Shown here piece by piece: positions 11,202-21,221 of a stretch of DNA of 64,000 bases. The position numbers were made by a program, and so were the translations under genes. The notes under the pieces were generated by a model, which was not told the DNA's origin, made no database searches, and saw only the letters and a list, made by a program, of their open reading frames with translations. Source of the stretch: Chaetomium olivaceum (taxonomy: Eukaryota > Ascomycota > Sordariomycetes > Sordariales > Chaetomiaceae); contig JAYWVB010000007.1 in the NCBI GenBank assembly GCA_039881045.1, positions 372,001 through 436,000 of the forward strand. Direction: 5' to 3'. Position 1 is the first letter of the stretch; the number at the start of each line of letters is the position of its first letter.

Positions 11202-11684
11202 ATGCGTTTCCTCCTCAGCACCATCCTCGCCGGCCTGCTCGCCACCGCGCCGCTGGCGCTCGCCCAGGCCGACTGCAGCTCGGTCGTGTGCGAGTTCGGC
11301 GACTGGGCCTGCAACCGCGTCTGCGAGATGCAGGGCCAGACCCAGGGCGGCCGGTGCGTCGCCCGCGACGGCTGCCCCGCGGGCTCCAAGATCTGCGCGT
11401 GCGGCGCCAAGAAGATGAAGGCCCGCGACGTGGTCGACCGCAGCGTCACCGACGACGGCGACAGGCTCCTGGAGCGCGGACTGCAGGGCGTCGCGACCGT
11501 GGATAAGTTCATTGATGCCGTGTTTGAGAAGAGGGACGAGCCCGAGGCGGCGGTCGAAAAGCGCAGCGTCTGCTGCAGCTTCCCGGCCCCCTGGGGCGGG
11601 CTCTGCTGCGAGGCTCACTGCCAGCAGATTGGACGCCGCGAGGGCGGCCAGTGCAGCAGCCAGAATGTTTGCGTCTGCGGTTAG
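11202..11684 (+). CDS. tandem defensin-like (CS-alpha-beta) precursor, 160 aa
   Basis: A signal peptide (cleavage likely after LALAQ, residue 22) is followed by two cysteine modules. Module 1 (residues 25-67) has cysteines at 25, 30, 37, 41, 52, 58, 65, 67; module 2 (124-159) at 124, 125, 135, 136, 140, 151, 157, 159. Both show the CS-alpha-beta signature: C-x3-C (CNRVC; CEAHC), ten residues ending in GG-x, C, then C-x-C. This is the spacing of plectasin-type fungal defensins, here with one extra cysteine pair per module. A 56-residue linker contains Lys-Arg at 110-111 and 120-121 (FEKR, VEKR), typical Kex2 sites, so module 2 would be released as a 39-residue peptide beginning SVCC. Expected role: secreted antimicrobial or signalling peptides. 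Single exon. Processing and activity are inference; fold assignment rests on cysteine spacing. Confidence 0.82.
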   Translation: MRFLLSTILAGLLATAPLALAQADCSSVVCEFGDWACNRVCEMQGQTQGGRCVARDGCPAGSKICACGAKKMKARDVVDRSVTDDGDRLLERGLQGVATVDKFIDAVFEKRDEPEAAVEKRSVCCSFPAPWGGLCCEAHCQQIGRREGGQCSSQNVCVCG

Positions 11685-13429
11685 TAGACCGTTTGGGCTG
11701 GATCGGGCCTCTGCTTGGTGGATATACGTCGCGGTTTTGTCTGATTCGATGGTTGATGGTTAGTCTGGGGAAGTTTATACGCAGATCTTTTGCCTTTCTT
11801 TCTGGTCGGAATTCGAGTCTAATCCTCGACTTGGTTCGGATATATTGTACACTCGTTTATCTCAGGGCACACGGATATTGGCACTTGTTTGTTTATCTCT
11901 GTTCCGTATCATGAAAATAGCTCCGTCATGATCACAGGCTCCGTAAAGAAGAAGTCTTTGCAGCCACCTTTACTAACTTTGGACCTATGCTCCCACATCG
12001 CTAATGGTTTCTGCCGTGTAGCTGGTTGATTTAGTACAGAAAATTGACCAGATTGGTCAACTAAATTAAGACACGTATACCGGCACCATCAAGCCTCTCA
12101 CATTGGTGTGACGTGTCTGAAACCATTCGTCCTGTTGGCATAGATCCGGTCCAGGCCAGGTGAACATTCCTCCGGCATGCTGACGCATAAGGGTCTATTT
12201 GGAAGCAGCGCCTCGATAACGGGACGGCAAGCCACAGGGCGAGGAGTGCTAGGAGACGCTAACTGCTATTGAAGGTAACAGCTGCTAAAGAGGGTTGTCC
12301 CCATAAAGCGGACTTGCGGCCAATGGTGAGCCATCTGGTTGTGACACCCTTTTAAGTTTTGACCGCTTTGCGAGGGGGGTTTCCTACTGGCCATAGGAGG
12401 GGGAAGGATATCGTGGCGGGGAAGCCTCCGCGGTTTCACCCCCAATGTATAAAGACAAAGATTTGAGCATGGACACAGATCTACTTTAGACGCTGACACA
12501 CTGCGTTGGAGTTGTTTTTCGCCGAAGGATATAGTTAAGACACATCTGTAAAAGACGCAGATACGGAAGTTTCCTTCATTATCGATCTTGAAAGGCATAG
12601 TTAGGTTTATATGAAGGGATTATGTCATTTAGCTTTTGTTGCCGTACTGGTTTAGTTTCCGGACGTAAGTGACTCTCTCTTGTTTGTAGAGGTACTGCTA
12701 TGCAGGTAGAATCTGCATTTTGTGAGCGCAAAGTGGATGGTTTGTAGAGCACACATTGTGAAAGCAAGCTTATAAGCTTTGACGAGTGAGGGGGCTGATG
12801 ATGTAGTTGTTCCATTTGCCGTAGCACACTGGCAGTCCCCCTTGCCGCAGTTCAATACGCCCTGCTGCAGTGCAAAGGCTTAGACAGCTGCAGAAACCCA
12901 GGCGCATTGGAGTGGCACCAATTACTCGATGCCATTCCAACAAAGGAAAGCAGGGGCCAGAAGCCATCTGGTGTGGTGGTCCAGATGGCACATGATGAGG
13001 ATTCAGTCACAAGGCGTTATAGAACCAATAAGAAAGATAGTATCCGTATATCGTTGGTGGCTGAAGCCAAATGCACTTCGTAAGCTACAGCGAGCTTCAA
13101 AACTGTTGTCCATTAACACAGGCTTGCTTAAGGTGGTGCGGGCGACTTTGCCTGTAATTGGCTGCCCGTTTCGTGTGGTGGTGCCTTGGGCAGATTCTTT
13201 GGCAAACAGCAAGGCTCTCACAATTGCCGACAGCGTTCCATTGTACATGATACTGGAGGGTACAGTACTGCTAGTGATTTGATTATAAGTGCTGGTGGAC
13301 GCCCAGAGGCAAGCTGCAGGGTGGAATCTCCTATCACTAGAGCACGCGTGTCTTTCCAGTCGCTGCCCGGTTATCACTCTGAATTCCGGATCACCTTCTA
13401 GCAAACATCGCCACCGACTCTGTGCCCAA
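11685..13429. other. gene-free stretch
   Basis: No supported gene. A short inverted repeat TTGACCAGATTGGTCAA is at about 12046-12062. The right end is upstream sequence of the HET-ankyrin gene. Codon use in the open frames of this stretch is unconvincing. Confidence 0.45.
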
Positions 13430-15100
13430 ATGGCTACCACCACGTACCCGTACTTGCCGCTTGACCTCGGGCAGGATTCTATTCGACTCTTGCACATTCA
13501 GAGGGGGTGGGACTCCGACGATATTGTTTGCCGGCTCTTCGAATCGTTCCCAGACCAAGAAAAGGGACCCGCTTACAAGGCTCTGTCCTACAACTGGGGT
13601 GGTCTCCAGCACAAGCCCCAGGGGGGGGAGCCTCGTGTCCTCATCGACGGACATCATATCGAAATGACAGAGAACCTCTATACGGCCCTGCGACAGATAC
13701 GGTGCCACGACCGTGACGTGACGCTCTGGGTTGACGCCATTTGTATCAACCAAGAAGACAATGCGGAGAAGGGTCATCAGGTCAGCCAGATGGGCGACGT
13801 ATATAAGGGTGCCGAGGAAGTACTCATCTGGCTGGGTCCGAGTAACGAAGATATCGACTCTCTTCTCCAACTTATCAGCTGGATTGAGGCCAGAGCAACG
13901 GAGACCCAGGCCATAAGCAGCACCGAGGACTGGAGGAGTCTCTGCCGTTGGTTTTTTAACCAGCGGCCGTTAGGCCTGGGACCGGCAACTCAACCAAGAG
14001 AGACCCAAGCTCTCGCAAATCTTCTCGCCAGACCCTGGTTCACAAGGGTCTGGATTCTTCAAGAAGTCGCCAACGCTCGGACAGCTCGGATTATGTGCGG
14101 GTCGAGTTCGTGTCCGGCACGGACCTTTGCCCTCATGCCCTCGTTGATAGGACTGGATGTCAACGAGCACACTCAGGCGGTCCTCGATATCATGCCGCGA
14201 GTTCGCCAAAACACATGGTGGTCTTCGGAACGGTATCTTCAGTTTCTCCTCACCAAGTTTGCGGAAAGTCAGGCGTTCATGCCGCGGGACAAGATTTACG
14301 CATTACTTGGCATGTCGGAGGATGCGTGCAACCGTACAAGGTTCTACCCCTGCTACTTGAAAAGTGACGGCAAGGTCTTCAGAGATACGGCGTCCTTCCT
14401 GTTATTTGGAGAGATACTTGAACCAAGCTGTTCACTCCCAGAGTTTGCCTTGGCCGACCTGTCACTTCCAATAATCCAGCTGGCTGAAAAAACACTTGGC
14501 TGGGCTCTTGGGCAAAGTGGGGTGCAACGAGATTCAGGACAGAACACGGCAGAACTTCTCGTTCGCCGTCTCAATGAGGGCCAACTGAAAACAGCCGATA
14601 TGCTGTTGACTCTTGTAGAACGGCACGCGCCTCTTCAACTTAACGAAGTGCGGGATATCTTGTCCCAGGGAGAGGTGGAACTTGGTGTCAACTTCGGAGA
14701 GACAGAGGCTACGTTGACGATCGCTTCGAAACATGACTCTCTCATCGCCCCGGTCAGCCTCGCGTTTTTGCGGGAGGACTTCACGTCGACGCCCCCACCC
14801 CCATTCAAAGACGACAAGAACATGGTAGAGACAATAACCCAACTGGAAGAGGCCGGGTCATCGAATGAGGAGCTTCTACGGGCCCATGTATGGGCAGGCC
14901 ATACGGACATTGTACGCAAATATTTGGGTATGGGTGTCGATGTGAACGGAGCAGATAATAACGGCTCAACGGCGCTTCATCTTGCCGCCTGGCGAGGGTA
15001 TGGAGAGATTGTCGCCCTGCTACTGAAAGACGGGGCCAGCGTAGAGCAGCAGGATGTTCGAGGTAACAGGGCCCTTCACTATGCTTGTTTTGGTGCCTAG
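13430..15100 (+). CDS. HET-domain protein with C-terminal ankyrin repeats, 556 aa
   Basis: I chose the ATG at 13430 (MATTTYPYLPLDL) because the HET domain follows at the normal distance; an in-frame upstream start at 13289 is unlikely. HET motifs are complete: YKALSYNWGG, LWVDAICINQEDNAEK, MGDVYKGAEEVLIWLG and PWFTRVWILQEVA. The middle (about 290-330) has the family's MPRDKIYALLGMS. The C-terminus from about residue 475 carries ankyrin repeats (NGSTALHLAAWRGYGEIVALLL; RGNRALHYA), the last cut off by the stop codon, so the repeat array may be truncated or continue in an unrecognised exon. HET-ANK proteins act in vegetative incompatibility and NLR-like self/non-self recognition. No intron is needed. 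Confidence 0.88.
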   Translation: MATTTYPYLPLDLGQDSIRLLHIQRGWDSDDIVCRLFESFPDQEKGPAYKALSYNWGGLQHKPQGGEPRVLIDGHHIEMTENLYTALRQIRCHDRDVTLWVDAICINQEDNAEKGHQVSQMGDVYKGAEEVLIWLGPSNEDIDSLLQLISWIEARATETQAISSTEDWRSLCRWFFNQRPLGLGPATQPRETQALANLLARPWFTRVWILQEVANARTARIMCGSSSCPARTFALMPSLIGLDVNEHTQAVLDIMPRVRQNTWWSSERYLQFLLTKFAESQAFMPRDKIYALLGMSEDACNRTRFYPCYLKSDGKVFRDTASFLLFGEILEPSCSLPEFALADLSLPIIQLAEKTLGWALGQSGVQRDSGQNTAELLVRRLNEGQLKTADMLLTLVERHAPLQLNEVRDILSQGEVELGVNFGETEATLTIASKHDSLIAPVSLAFLREDFTSTPPPPFKDDKNMVETITQLEEAGSSNEELLRAHVWAGHTDIVRKYLGMGVDVNGADNNGSTALHLAAWRGYGEIVALLLKDGASVEQQDVRGNRALHYACFGA

Positions 15101-16216
15101 CGTACGGTAGTGTTGAAACAGGGCTGAGACACCAAGGGCTGAAGGCTGGGATTTTGATGCAGTTTTTCTTTTCACAGTTTTCTTAATCTGTGTTTCTATC
15201 TCCGTTTCTGAGGCATGATCACATGCCCTCCTGTAAGGTACACAAAGGTACTTCAACCCCCCTGATGAGATGGGTATCACAAGAACGACCAAGCCAAGAC
15301 CTTCGCCTCACTTGTACAACACTTGAGGGTACTTGACTCGCAGAGACGTTGGAACTCTCCGTATCTCCCATGTAGTCTTTGGCCCCATCCGTTCAGGCAA
15401 AGACATTTTCCTATTTAGTGTGCCTGTCCGCAATGACCCTTTAGAAGCCTACTCCTCCGTTTCCCCTTTCTTTAGGACGACTGCGCTGCCGAGTTGTTGA
15501 GTTCCTGGTAGGTGGGCTCGTCTTGATTTTATTGTGAGACTGTTGGGCCCGCTTCAGTATTCCTGGAGCCAAAAAAGTACCTGATATAGGAACCGTAGAT
15601 TTAGAGGATCCAAGGATAGCGCCTAGAAACCCTCATATAAGAAAAGGCTGAGGAACCTCTAATACTGCTCGTCTCCCGATTTCTAGGATACATGTCTAAT
15701 TCCATAACTACCTATGTGGGTCGCTTACGCGACGACTCTGATCCTCATATCGTTTCCCTTAACGGAACTGTATCAAACCCTTATAGATTATCACAAATAA
15801 ACCAAGATAACTCTGTATGCATTAAATGAAGGTGAGGCACTAAAATGACATCTATGAGAATCTCCGTAGAGTAGTAGCAAAGGCGAAACGGGGCGTAGGA
15901 AGGATAGTTGATATAGTGGTTGCGGTTGATACCTATCAACTGCCACGACTAACTGTGGGGAGGAGATGACGTCTCGTCCGTAAGACAAGGGAAAGTCGAC
16001 CCCATCATCGGTCTCATAGACGAGCTGATTTTAAGTTCTCTATTCCTAAGCAGAACAATAACAGAGCAAGCAGGCGGAAGAAGCCTTCTTTGGCATCGCA
16101 GGTGTTGTTGCAGGTAATGAAGTGTTGTATCTTGGTCAGGCGACAGAGAGGGTCAACGAATCCCCGGAGCTGGGCATTGTCAGCATATGCAAGATGTGGT
16201 TAAACCGTCTGCAGTC
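15101..16216. other. gene-free stretch
   Basis: I see no supported gene; possible 3' remains of the ankyrin repeat array were looked for and not found in the first 300 bp. The sequence is AT-richer than neighbouring genes. Confidence 0.4.
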
Positions 16217-16881
16217 TTAATAACGCCCATCCTCATTATCGAAGGTATTGACAGTTTCCGCAATCTGCCCAAAGTGTACACGTAAGGAGTTCCACTCAGG
16301 CCCCAATGTGGCAGAGACTGCAGGGAAACGAATGATGACAACCGTGTCGGAATCGTAGACGTGAGATAATATGCCGGCGTTTCCGGAGCTGAAGCTAGTT
16401 TGCCTGAGATCGAAGTTGGGGCCAAGCGGCGATGCGTACCGAATAGTCGTCAGGCCTTGCCCTGGTTCTGACCAACGGTGCCCGTACCATTCGTTCCAGT
16501 TCTCTTCCGCGTTGGTTAAGTACACCTGCGGAGGACCCGTTCAGTCGTAACAAGGTTTCATAGACGAAGCTCTGCTTTGTACATACACACCAGGTGCAAA
16601 TCGGATTTTCGAGGCGTCAGCTTGACTTCCCAATTCTGTCACAGCTCGCCGACCACATGCAACTGGTCCCAGAGATATCCTAAGGGTGGCTGGAGGCTAG
16701 GCCAGGAACGTCAGGATCTCGCTTCTATCACGCCACTGACTGACAGACCTTTTATTGCCCGAGGACTTACACTTTTGACAGCCAACGATATAGTCAAGCC
16801 CGTCAAGGCTCCTAGCAGGCTGTCGATGGTCTCATCGGCTTCCGAGGCAGCCTGACCAAGCCAGTATAGGCTACGGAGCAT
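16217..16881 (-). CDS. hypothetical 154-aa protein, three exons
   Basis: A gene model emerges from three exons with phase-0 junctions: 16771-16881 (ATG at 16881, 37 codons), 16591-16635 (15 codons) and 16217-16525. Introns start GTAAGT (16636-16770) and GTGTGT (16526-16590) and end in ACAG and GCAG. The first exon encodes an acidic, then hydrophobic stretch (ETIDSLLGALTGLTISLAVKS); exons 2-3 encode a Trp/Tyr-rich, probably beta-rich part (NWEVKLTPRKSDLHLVYL; NWNEWYGHRWSEPGQG). There is no signal peptide. I do not recognise the family. It lies directly downstream of the MFS transporter gene on the same strand, just outside the likely cluster border. Confidence 0.5.
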
Positions 16882-17000
16882 ATATTATTTGGCAACGAAG
16901 TTGTTGATTTAGCGGAAGCCCATTGGACACACAGCTCAAATACCAATGTAATACTTTTGCCATTCATTACTTGCCAACAAACACCTAATCTTTTAGATGG

Positions 17001-18761
17001 TCACACATCTCCTATCTTGGGTTTTTCCTTGACCGGTTCTTCAAGGCCGAAGTCGGTTTCCAACTCCTGACGCATTGGTACTTCCTTCTCGATCAAGGCT
17101 ACTAGCACAGACACTCCCGCAAACACAACCCCAATTTGCCAAACTCGCTGCAGACTCATGTTATATACCCGCACAACTTGACCTCGCGTCGGGTCGGACA
17201 AAGCGTCTGTCAAGGACGATGAGGCTTGGCCGTACGCTCGGCCGCCGGACAAGGCGGCACGCGTAGCTTCATCTTCAATGAGGTACTCCAGCTGCGCAAA
17301 CCTGTCGTTGAAGATGGCGGCTGGGATGGCGACTCCCCATATGGAGCCAAAGCTGCGCAGAAACGCCCAGGTCCCCGTGCTGGCCGCTGTATCTTCGTCG
17401 GAGAGCGGGGCCTGCACACAAGGCAGAAGACAGGCTATGGGAAGCGAGATACCGAGTGCCATGATGAGTTGAAAGACAACCCAGACAGCTTTGTGGGTGT
17501 TTTCGTCCAGAATGGAACAGAGGCCCCAGGTGAGAGCACAGAGCGCGAAGCCGACCACATGAAGCGGCTTGTATCGACCCAGCTTTGCCGTAACGCCCCC
17601 GGAGATGACGGTGCCAACGGGGAATGCAACGATCAAGGGTAGCAGCCAAATGCCCGAGTCCCGCGGACTGCCCCCTAACACCGCCTGAAAATACACTGGA
17701 AACATGTACACGGCCCAGAATATCAAGATGGCGTTGGTGACGGTGAGAAAGAGCGCGGCCGCCGAGGTGCGGTTCCGGAAAAGGCGAAGCGGCATCAGCG
17801 GGTTCCCGCACCAGGGTGATCCCTCCCAGAGAACAAACAGAACCAGACCGGCGTGTCCGGCGGCAAGACCCGCTATCACCGCTCCATCCGACCACGGCTT
17901 AACGGCATCACCGTACGCGAGGGAATACAGAATCGCAACGGTCGAGCCCGTCAAGATCACAGTCCCGATCCAGTCAATCTGTTTCAGGCGCCAGGCCGTA
18001 CTCCCTTGCCTCCGGTGCGATACACGGAGCCAAATAATCATGACCCCGATCGAGATGGCCCCAACCGGCAAGTTCAGCCAAAAAAGCCACCTCCACGCCC
18101 CGGCACTCGTCAGCGCGCCGGCGATCAGCGGCCCAATGACGGCCGCGACACCCGCGCCCAGACCAAAGATGAGCCCCATGAAAGCGCTTCGATCCCTCAA
18201 CGGCACCAAATCGCACACAATCATGTCGGCCATCATGTTGATGCCGCCGGCACCTACTCCCTGCACCCCGCGCGCGGCGATCAGCATGGCCCCCGAGGAG
18301 GCGCCAGCGATCAGGCCGCTGCCGAGAACAAAGACGGCGACGCTGGAAATGAAGATCCAGCGGCGGCCCCACAGGTCCGAGAGCTGACCAAAGAAGGGCT
18401 GCACGACAGTCTGCGTCAGGAAGAAGATGTTGACGACCCAGACGTAGTCGGGGCCTAGATTAAACTCGGCTACAATGGTGGGCAGGGCGGTGGAAAGAGC
18501 CGATCCGTCGAGCGCGCTGATGATGACGGCGAGGATCAGACCCGCCATGATGAGCCAGAACCGGGCATCGCGGGGGGCACCACCGCTCTTGGGCGGTGGA
18601 GAGGGGATCGCGCCTTCATGGTTTCCGACGGATTCTTTGGGCTGTTTTCCTAAAGGTTCATCTTGGAGCACAGGTTCCACGTCGGTATTCGTACTGTCGC
18701 TTAGCTTGGCATCCATATCGGTGGCGGAAGGATTTGTTGGGATCGTGGCTTCCCCTGCCAT
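17001..18761 (-). CDS. MFS transporter, DHA2-type (14-TMS) drug/metabolite exporter, 586 aa
   Basis: The start at 18761 (MAGEATIPTN) gives a hydrophilic N-terminal tail of about 65 residues before the first membrane segment (FWLIMAGLILAVIISALDGS); an upstream extension in the same frame reads like 5' leader. Multiple hydrophobic segments follow, with MFS motif A (GQLSDLWGRRWIF), motif B (ARGVQGVGAGG) and motif C-like GLGAGVAAVIGPLIAGAL. The pattern LDGSALSTALPTIVAEF and the length match DHA2 family exporters of fungal secondary-metabolite clusters, which move the product or toxic intermediates across the plasma membrane using the proton gradient. It is divergent from the first P450 gene with 579 bp between starts, which suggests shared regulation and marks the left end of the cluster. 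Confidence 0.9.
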   Translation of the reverse strand: MAGEATIPTNPSATDMDAKLSDSTNTDVEPVLQDEPLGKQPKESVGNHEGAIPSPPPKSGGAPRDARFWLIMAGLILAVIISALDGSALSTALPTIVAEFNLGPDYVWVVNIFFLTQTVVQPFFGQLSDLWGRRWIFISSVAVFVLGSGLIAGASSGAMLIAARGVQGVGAGGINMMADMIVCDLVPLRDRSAFMGLIFGLGAGVAAVIGPLIAGALTSAGAWRWLFWLNLPVGAISIGVMIIWLRVSHRRQGSTAWRLKQIDWIGTVILTGSTVAILYSLAYGDAVKPWSDGAVIAGLAAGHAGLVLFVLWEGSPWCGNPLMPLRLFRNRTSAAALFLTVTNAILIFWAVYMFPVYFQAVLGGSPRDSGIWLLPLIVAFPVGTVISGGVTAKLGRYKPLHVVGFALCALTWGLCSILDENTHKAVWVVFQLIMALGISLPIACLLPCVQAPLSDEDTAASTGTWAFLRSFGSIWGVAIPAAIFNDRFAQLEYLIEDEATRAALSGGRAYGQASSSLTDALSDPTRGQVVRVYNMSLQRVWQIGVVFAGVSVLVALIEKEVPMRQELETDFGLEEPVKEKPKIGDV

Positions 18762-19340
18762 GGCGGTGGTGTTTAAGCCTTTAAGGTGTGGCTGCAGACG
18801 GCATTTAACTAAGTAAGGGATAGCTTTGCGAGCGTGAGACGCCAACTGTCGCGAAGGAGGGGTTGAGCTGCGAGTAACGTGTTCATACTCCGGACTGCGG
18901 ACTCGTATACAGTATAGTATGTATGTACAGGTGCATGCACATCCAATACTACGATCCCCGAGGGGCCGAGACCCCTGCTGACACGGTAACGGTGCAGTGA
19001 AAATCACGACGTGGTGGCCGGGCTGAGCCTGTACTTTTTGACCGGAGAGTAACAGCCGATGTGTCAGGTTACACAGCAGGCAAACACAGCACCAAGCCAC
19101 CAACAGGCGAGGCGCCCGCTGCCTTATCAACCCGGGCATTCAACCACTCGCGGTTCGCGTTCTGGACCCCAACTCACTTTCGGCACCGTAGCTCGCACAG
19201 TGTCCGAGCGAGCTGTCACTCCGCGTCGTTTTGGCTGGGCCGCGCAATCTTATTGAAACCTTTACAAAGCTTTCCCCTCTTTCGATCTTTTGGCCGACCA
19301 ACCTGAATTTCCTTGCACCACACGCAGGCGGAAAAGGAAA
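18762..19340. promoter_or_regulatory. divergent promoter, MFS / P450-1
   Basis: Shared upstream region of two divergent cluster genes. It contains CGG-type half-sites usable by Zn2Cys6 proteins (ACTCCGGACTGCGGACT at about 18889-18905; GTCCGAGCGAG near 19201). The TCCGATGG motif of the other divergent promoters was not found here. Confidence 0.45.
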
Positions 19341-21221
19341 ATGACGACAACTCTGATCGTGATCGCTGCTACCGCCGCAGCATGGCTGCTGGCCATCGTC
19401 TGGAAGCGGGTCGTACGTGTTCCCAAGGTCGACATCACATACTTCGCTTTCGAGGGAGATAATTCGGCAACGAGGTACATTGCTGAAGCTGGGAGCCTTC
19501 TTGCCAGGGGCTACGAAAAGGTGCGTCTGGTTCCGACGATATTGACACACTTTATTCTGACAAGAAACAATCAAAATCAGTACACAAGAAATGGACAGCC
19601 CTTTGCCCTCCGCAACGCGTCAGATCCCAGACGCCCGGTGGCTATCCTGCCGTTGCGCTATCTTGAGGAAGTCAAGAATGCGCCACAGAGTAAACTGAGC
19701 TTCCCGTTGTTTATGGAAAAGGTACTTGAAATTCGCTTATGGATGTGGGCAGCACGAAATTCTAATCATGATGTTTTGCTAGGCTTCGGTTATCAAAGAC
19801 ATTTGCGGCCCTGAGATGACAGAGGAAGCACAAACCATCACCAGGATGGATCTGAATAAAGCCCTCCGTTAGTACCACTGACCCCTACAACATTAGAAGC
19901 GGTTATAAGGGGACATGCCGACTGACGACGTACTGTGATAAAGCCAAGCTCATTCAACCAATGCAGGAGGTGGTCGCCAAGGCATATGAGAAGGAAATGC
20001 CTCCGTGCTCTGGTAAGTGCCTTGTCTTTCAACCCCTCCGTTTTTGTGTTGCCCACGGCTGACACGGCGCAACTGATAGACTGGACATCAATCAATCCGT
20101 ACCATCTGATCGCACAAAACTTCGCCCGGATTGCGACACGCGTGATGGTTGGACCCGAACTGTGCGAAGGCAGATGGCTCACACTCTCCCGCGACTATAT
20201 CAACTCCGTCACCCGAGCACCCGGTGTGGTCCGGCACAAGTACCCCGCGTGGCTGCGGTGGGTGGCCAAGTACATCGAGCCATCCGTCAAGGCGGTCTTG
20301 AAGTACCGGCGAGAGGGCGCTGAACTCCTTCGACCGGTCCTGGAGGCCCGTATTGCCGAGCTCGACAACACGGCGCCACAGAACGGCGGAGGGAAAGAGC
20401 GGCATGAGCGGCAGCACGAAGATGCGATCCAGTGGCTGTTGGAGGAGTTCAGGTCACGGGGAAAGAAGCCGACACCCGACGACGTTGCGCAAAGTATCTA
20501 TGTCATCATGACGGCCGCCATTGACAGCACCTCGTCAACCGCACTATGGATGCTGTTTGACTTGCTGGAGCATCCTGACGCGAGGGCCGAGATCAGAGAG
20601 GAGATTCTGCGTGTCAGCGGAGGGTCTGCTGACTTTGTCTGGACGCGCCAGGCCCTGGGCGAGCTGCGGGTGCTGGACAGTTTTATGAGGGAGAGCCTGC
20701 GTGTCCATTCGTTCACACAAAGTACGTTTGCAAACCAATCTTGTCTGATTTTGGGACGACCTCCCCTCGCCATTGGTATGTTTTACTGACACTGCTTAAT
20801 AGTAACCGTTGAGCGCATGGCCGCCGAGCCGTTTACATTCAAAGACGGCCTGCACATCCCCAAATTCTCCCAGCTCGCCTTCCCCCGCTACCCATACGGG
20901 ATGGACTCGGATGTAAACCCAGATCCCACGACATTCGACTACAAGCGCCACCTGAAGAAGCGTACGGGCGAGGACGCGACCAAGTTCCACTTTGCCTCCG
21001 TCTCGGACGACACGCTCGCGTGGGGCACGGGCATGCACGCTTGCCCCGGGAGGTTCCTTGCGCAGGAGGCGCTGAAGCTCATCTTTCTGCGTCTTATCTC
21101 GCGTTACGACATCAAGTACGACACCGAGAAGCGCCCGGGCCCGGACCGCATGATGGGGTTGTTCATGGGGCCCGATGCTTCTGCGAATATTCTTGTCAAG
21201 GAAGTGTCGTCATCTGCATGA
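19341..21221 (+). CDS. cytochrome P450 monooxygenase 1 (ent-kaurene-oxidase-like clade), 511 aa
   Basis: Start at 19341 gives an immediate membrane anchor (MTTTLIVIAATAAAWLLAIVW), so the enzyme sits in the ER membrane. Six exons: 19341-19520, 19581-19721, 19783-19867, 19944-20012, 20080-20721, 20803-21221; all joins keep frame and sum to 512 codons including stop. P450 landmarks: I-helix MTAAIDSTSST (Gly and first Thr of the usual AGxDTT replaced), ExxR in FMRESLR, the PERF-region equivalent ITVERMAAEPFTFKDG, and the heme loop WGTGMHACPGRFLA with the Cys ligand. Such P450s perform late hydroxylation, epoxidation or ketone formation on cytochalasan-type scaffolds. The exact site on the product cannot be predicted. 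Confidence 0.88.

Noticed and set aside
18762..19139. N-terminal extension of the MFS transporter
   Set aside because: It adds 126 residues unlike any MFS N-terminus; the ATG at 18761 gives the normal layout.
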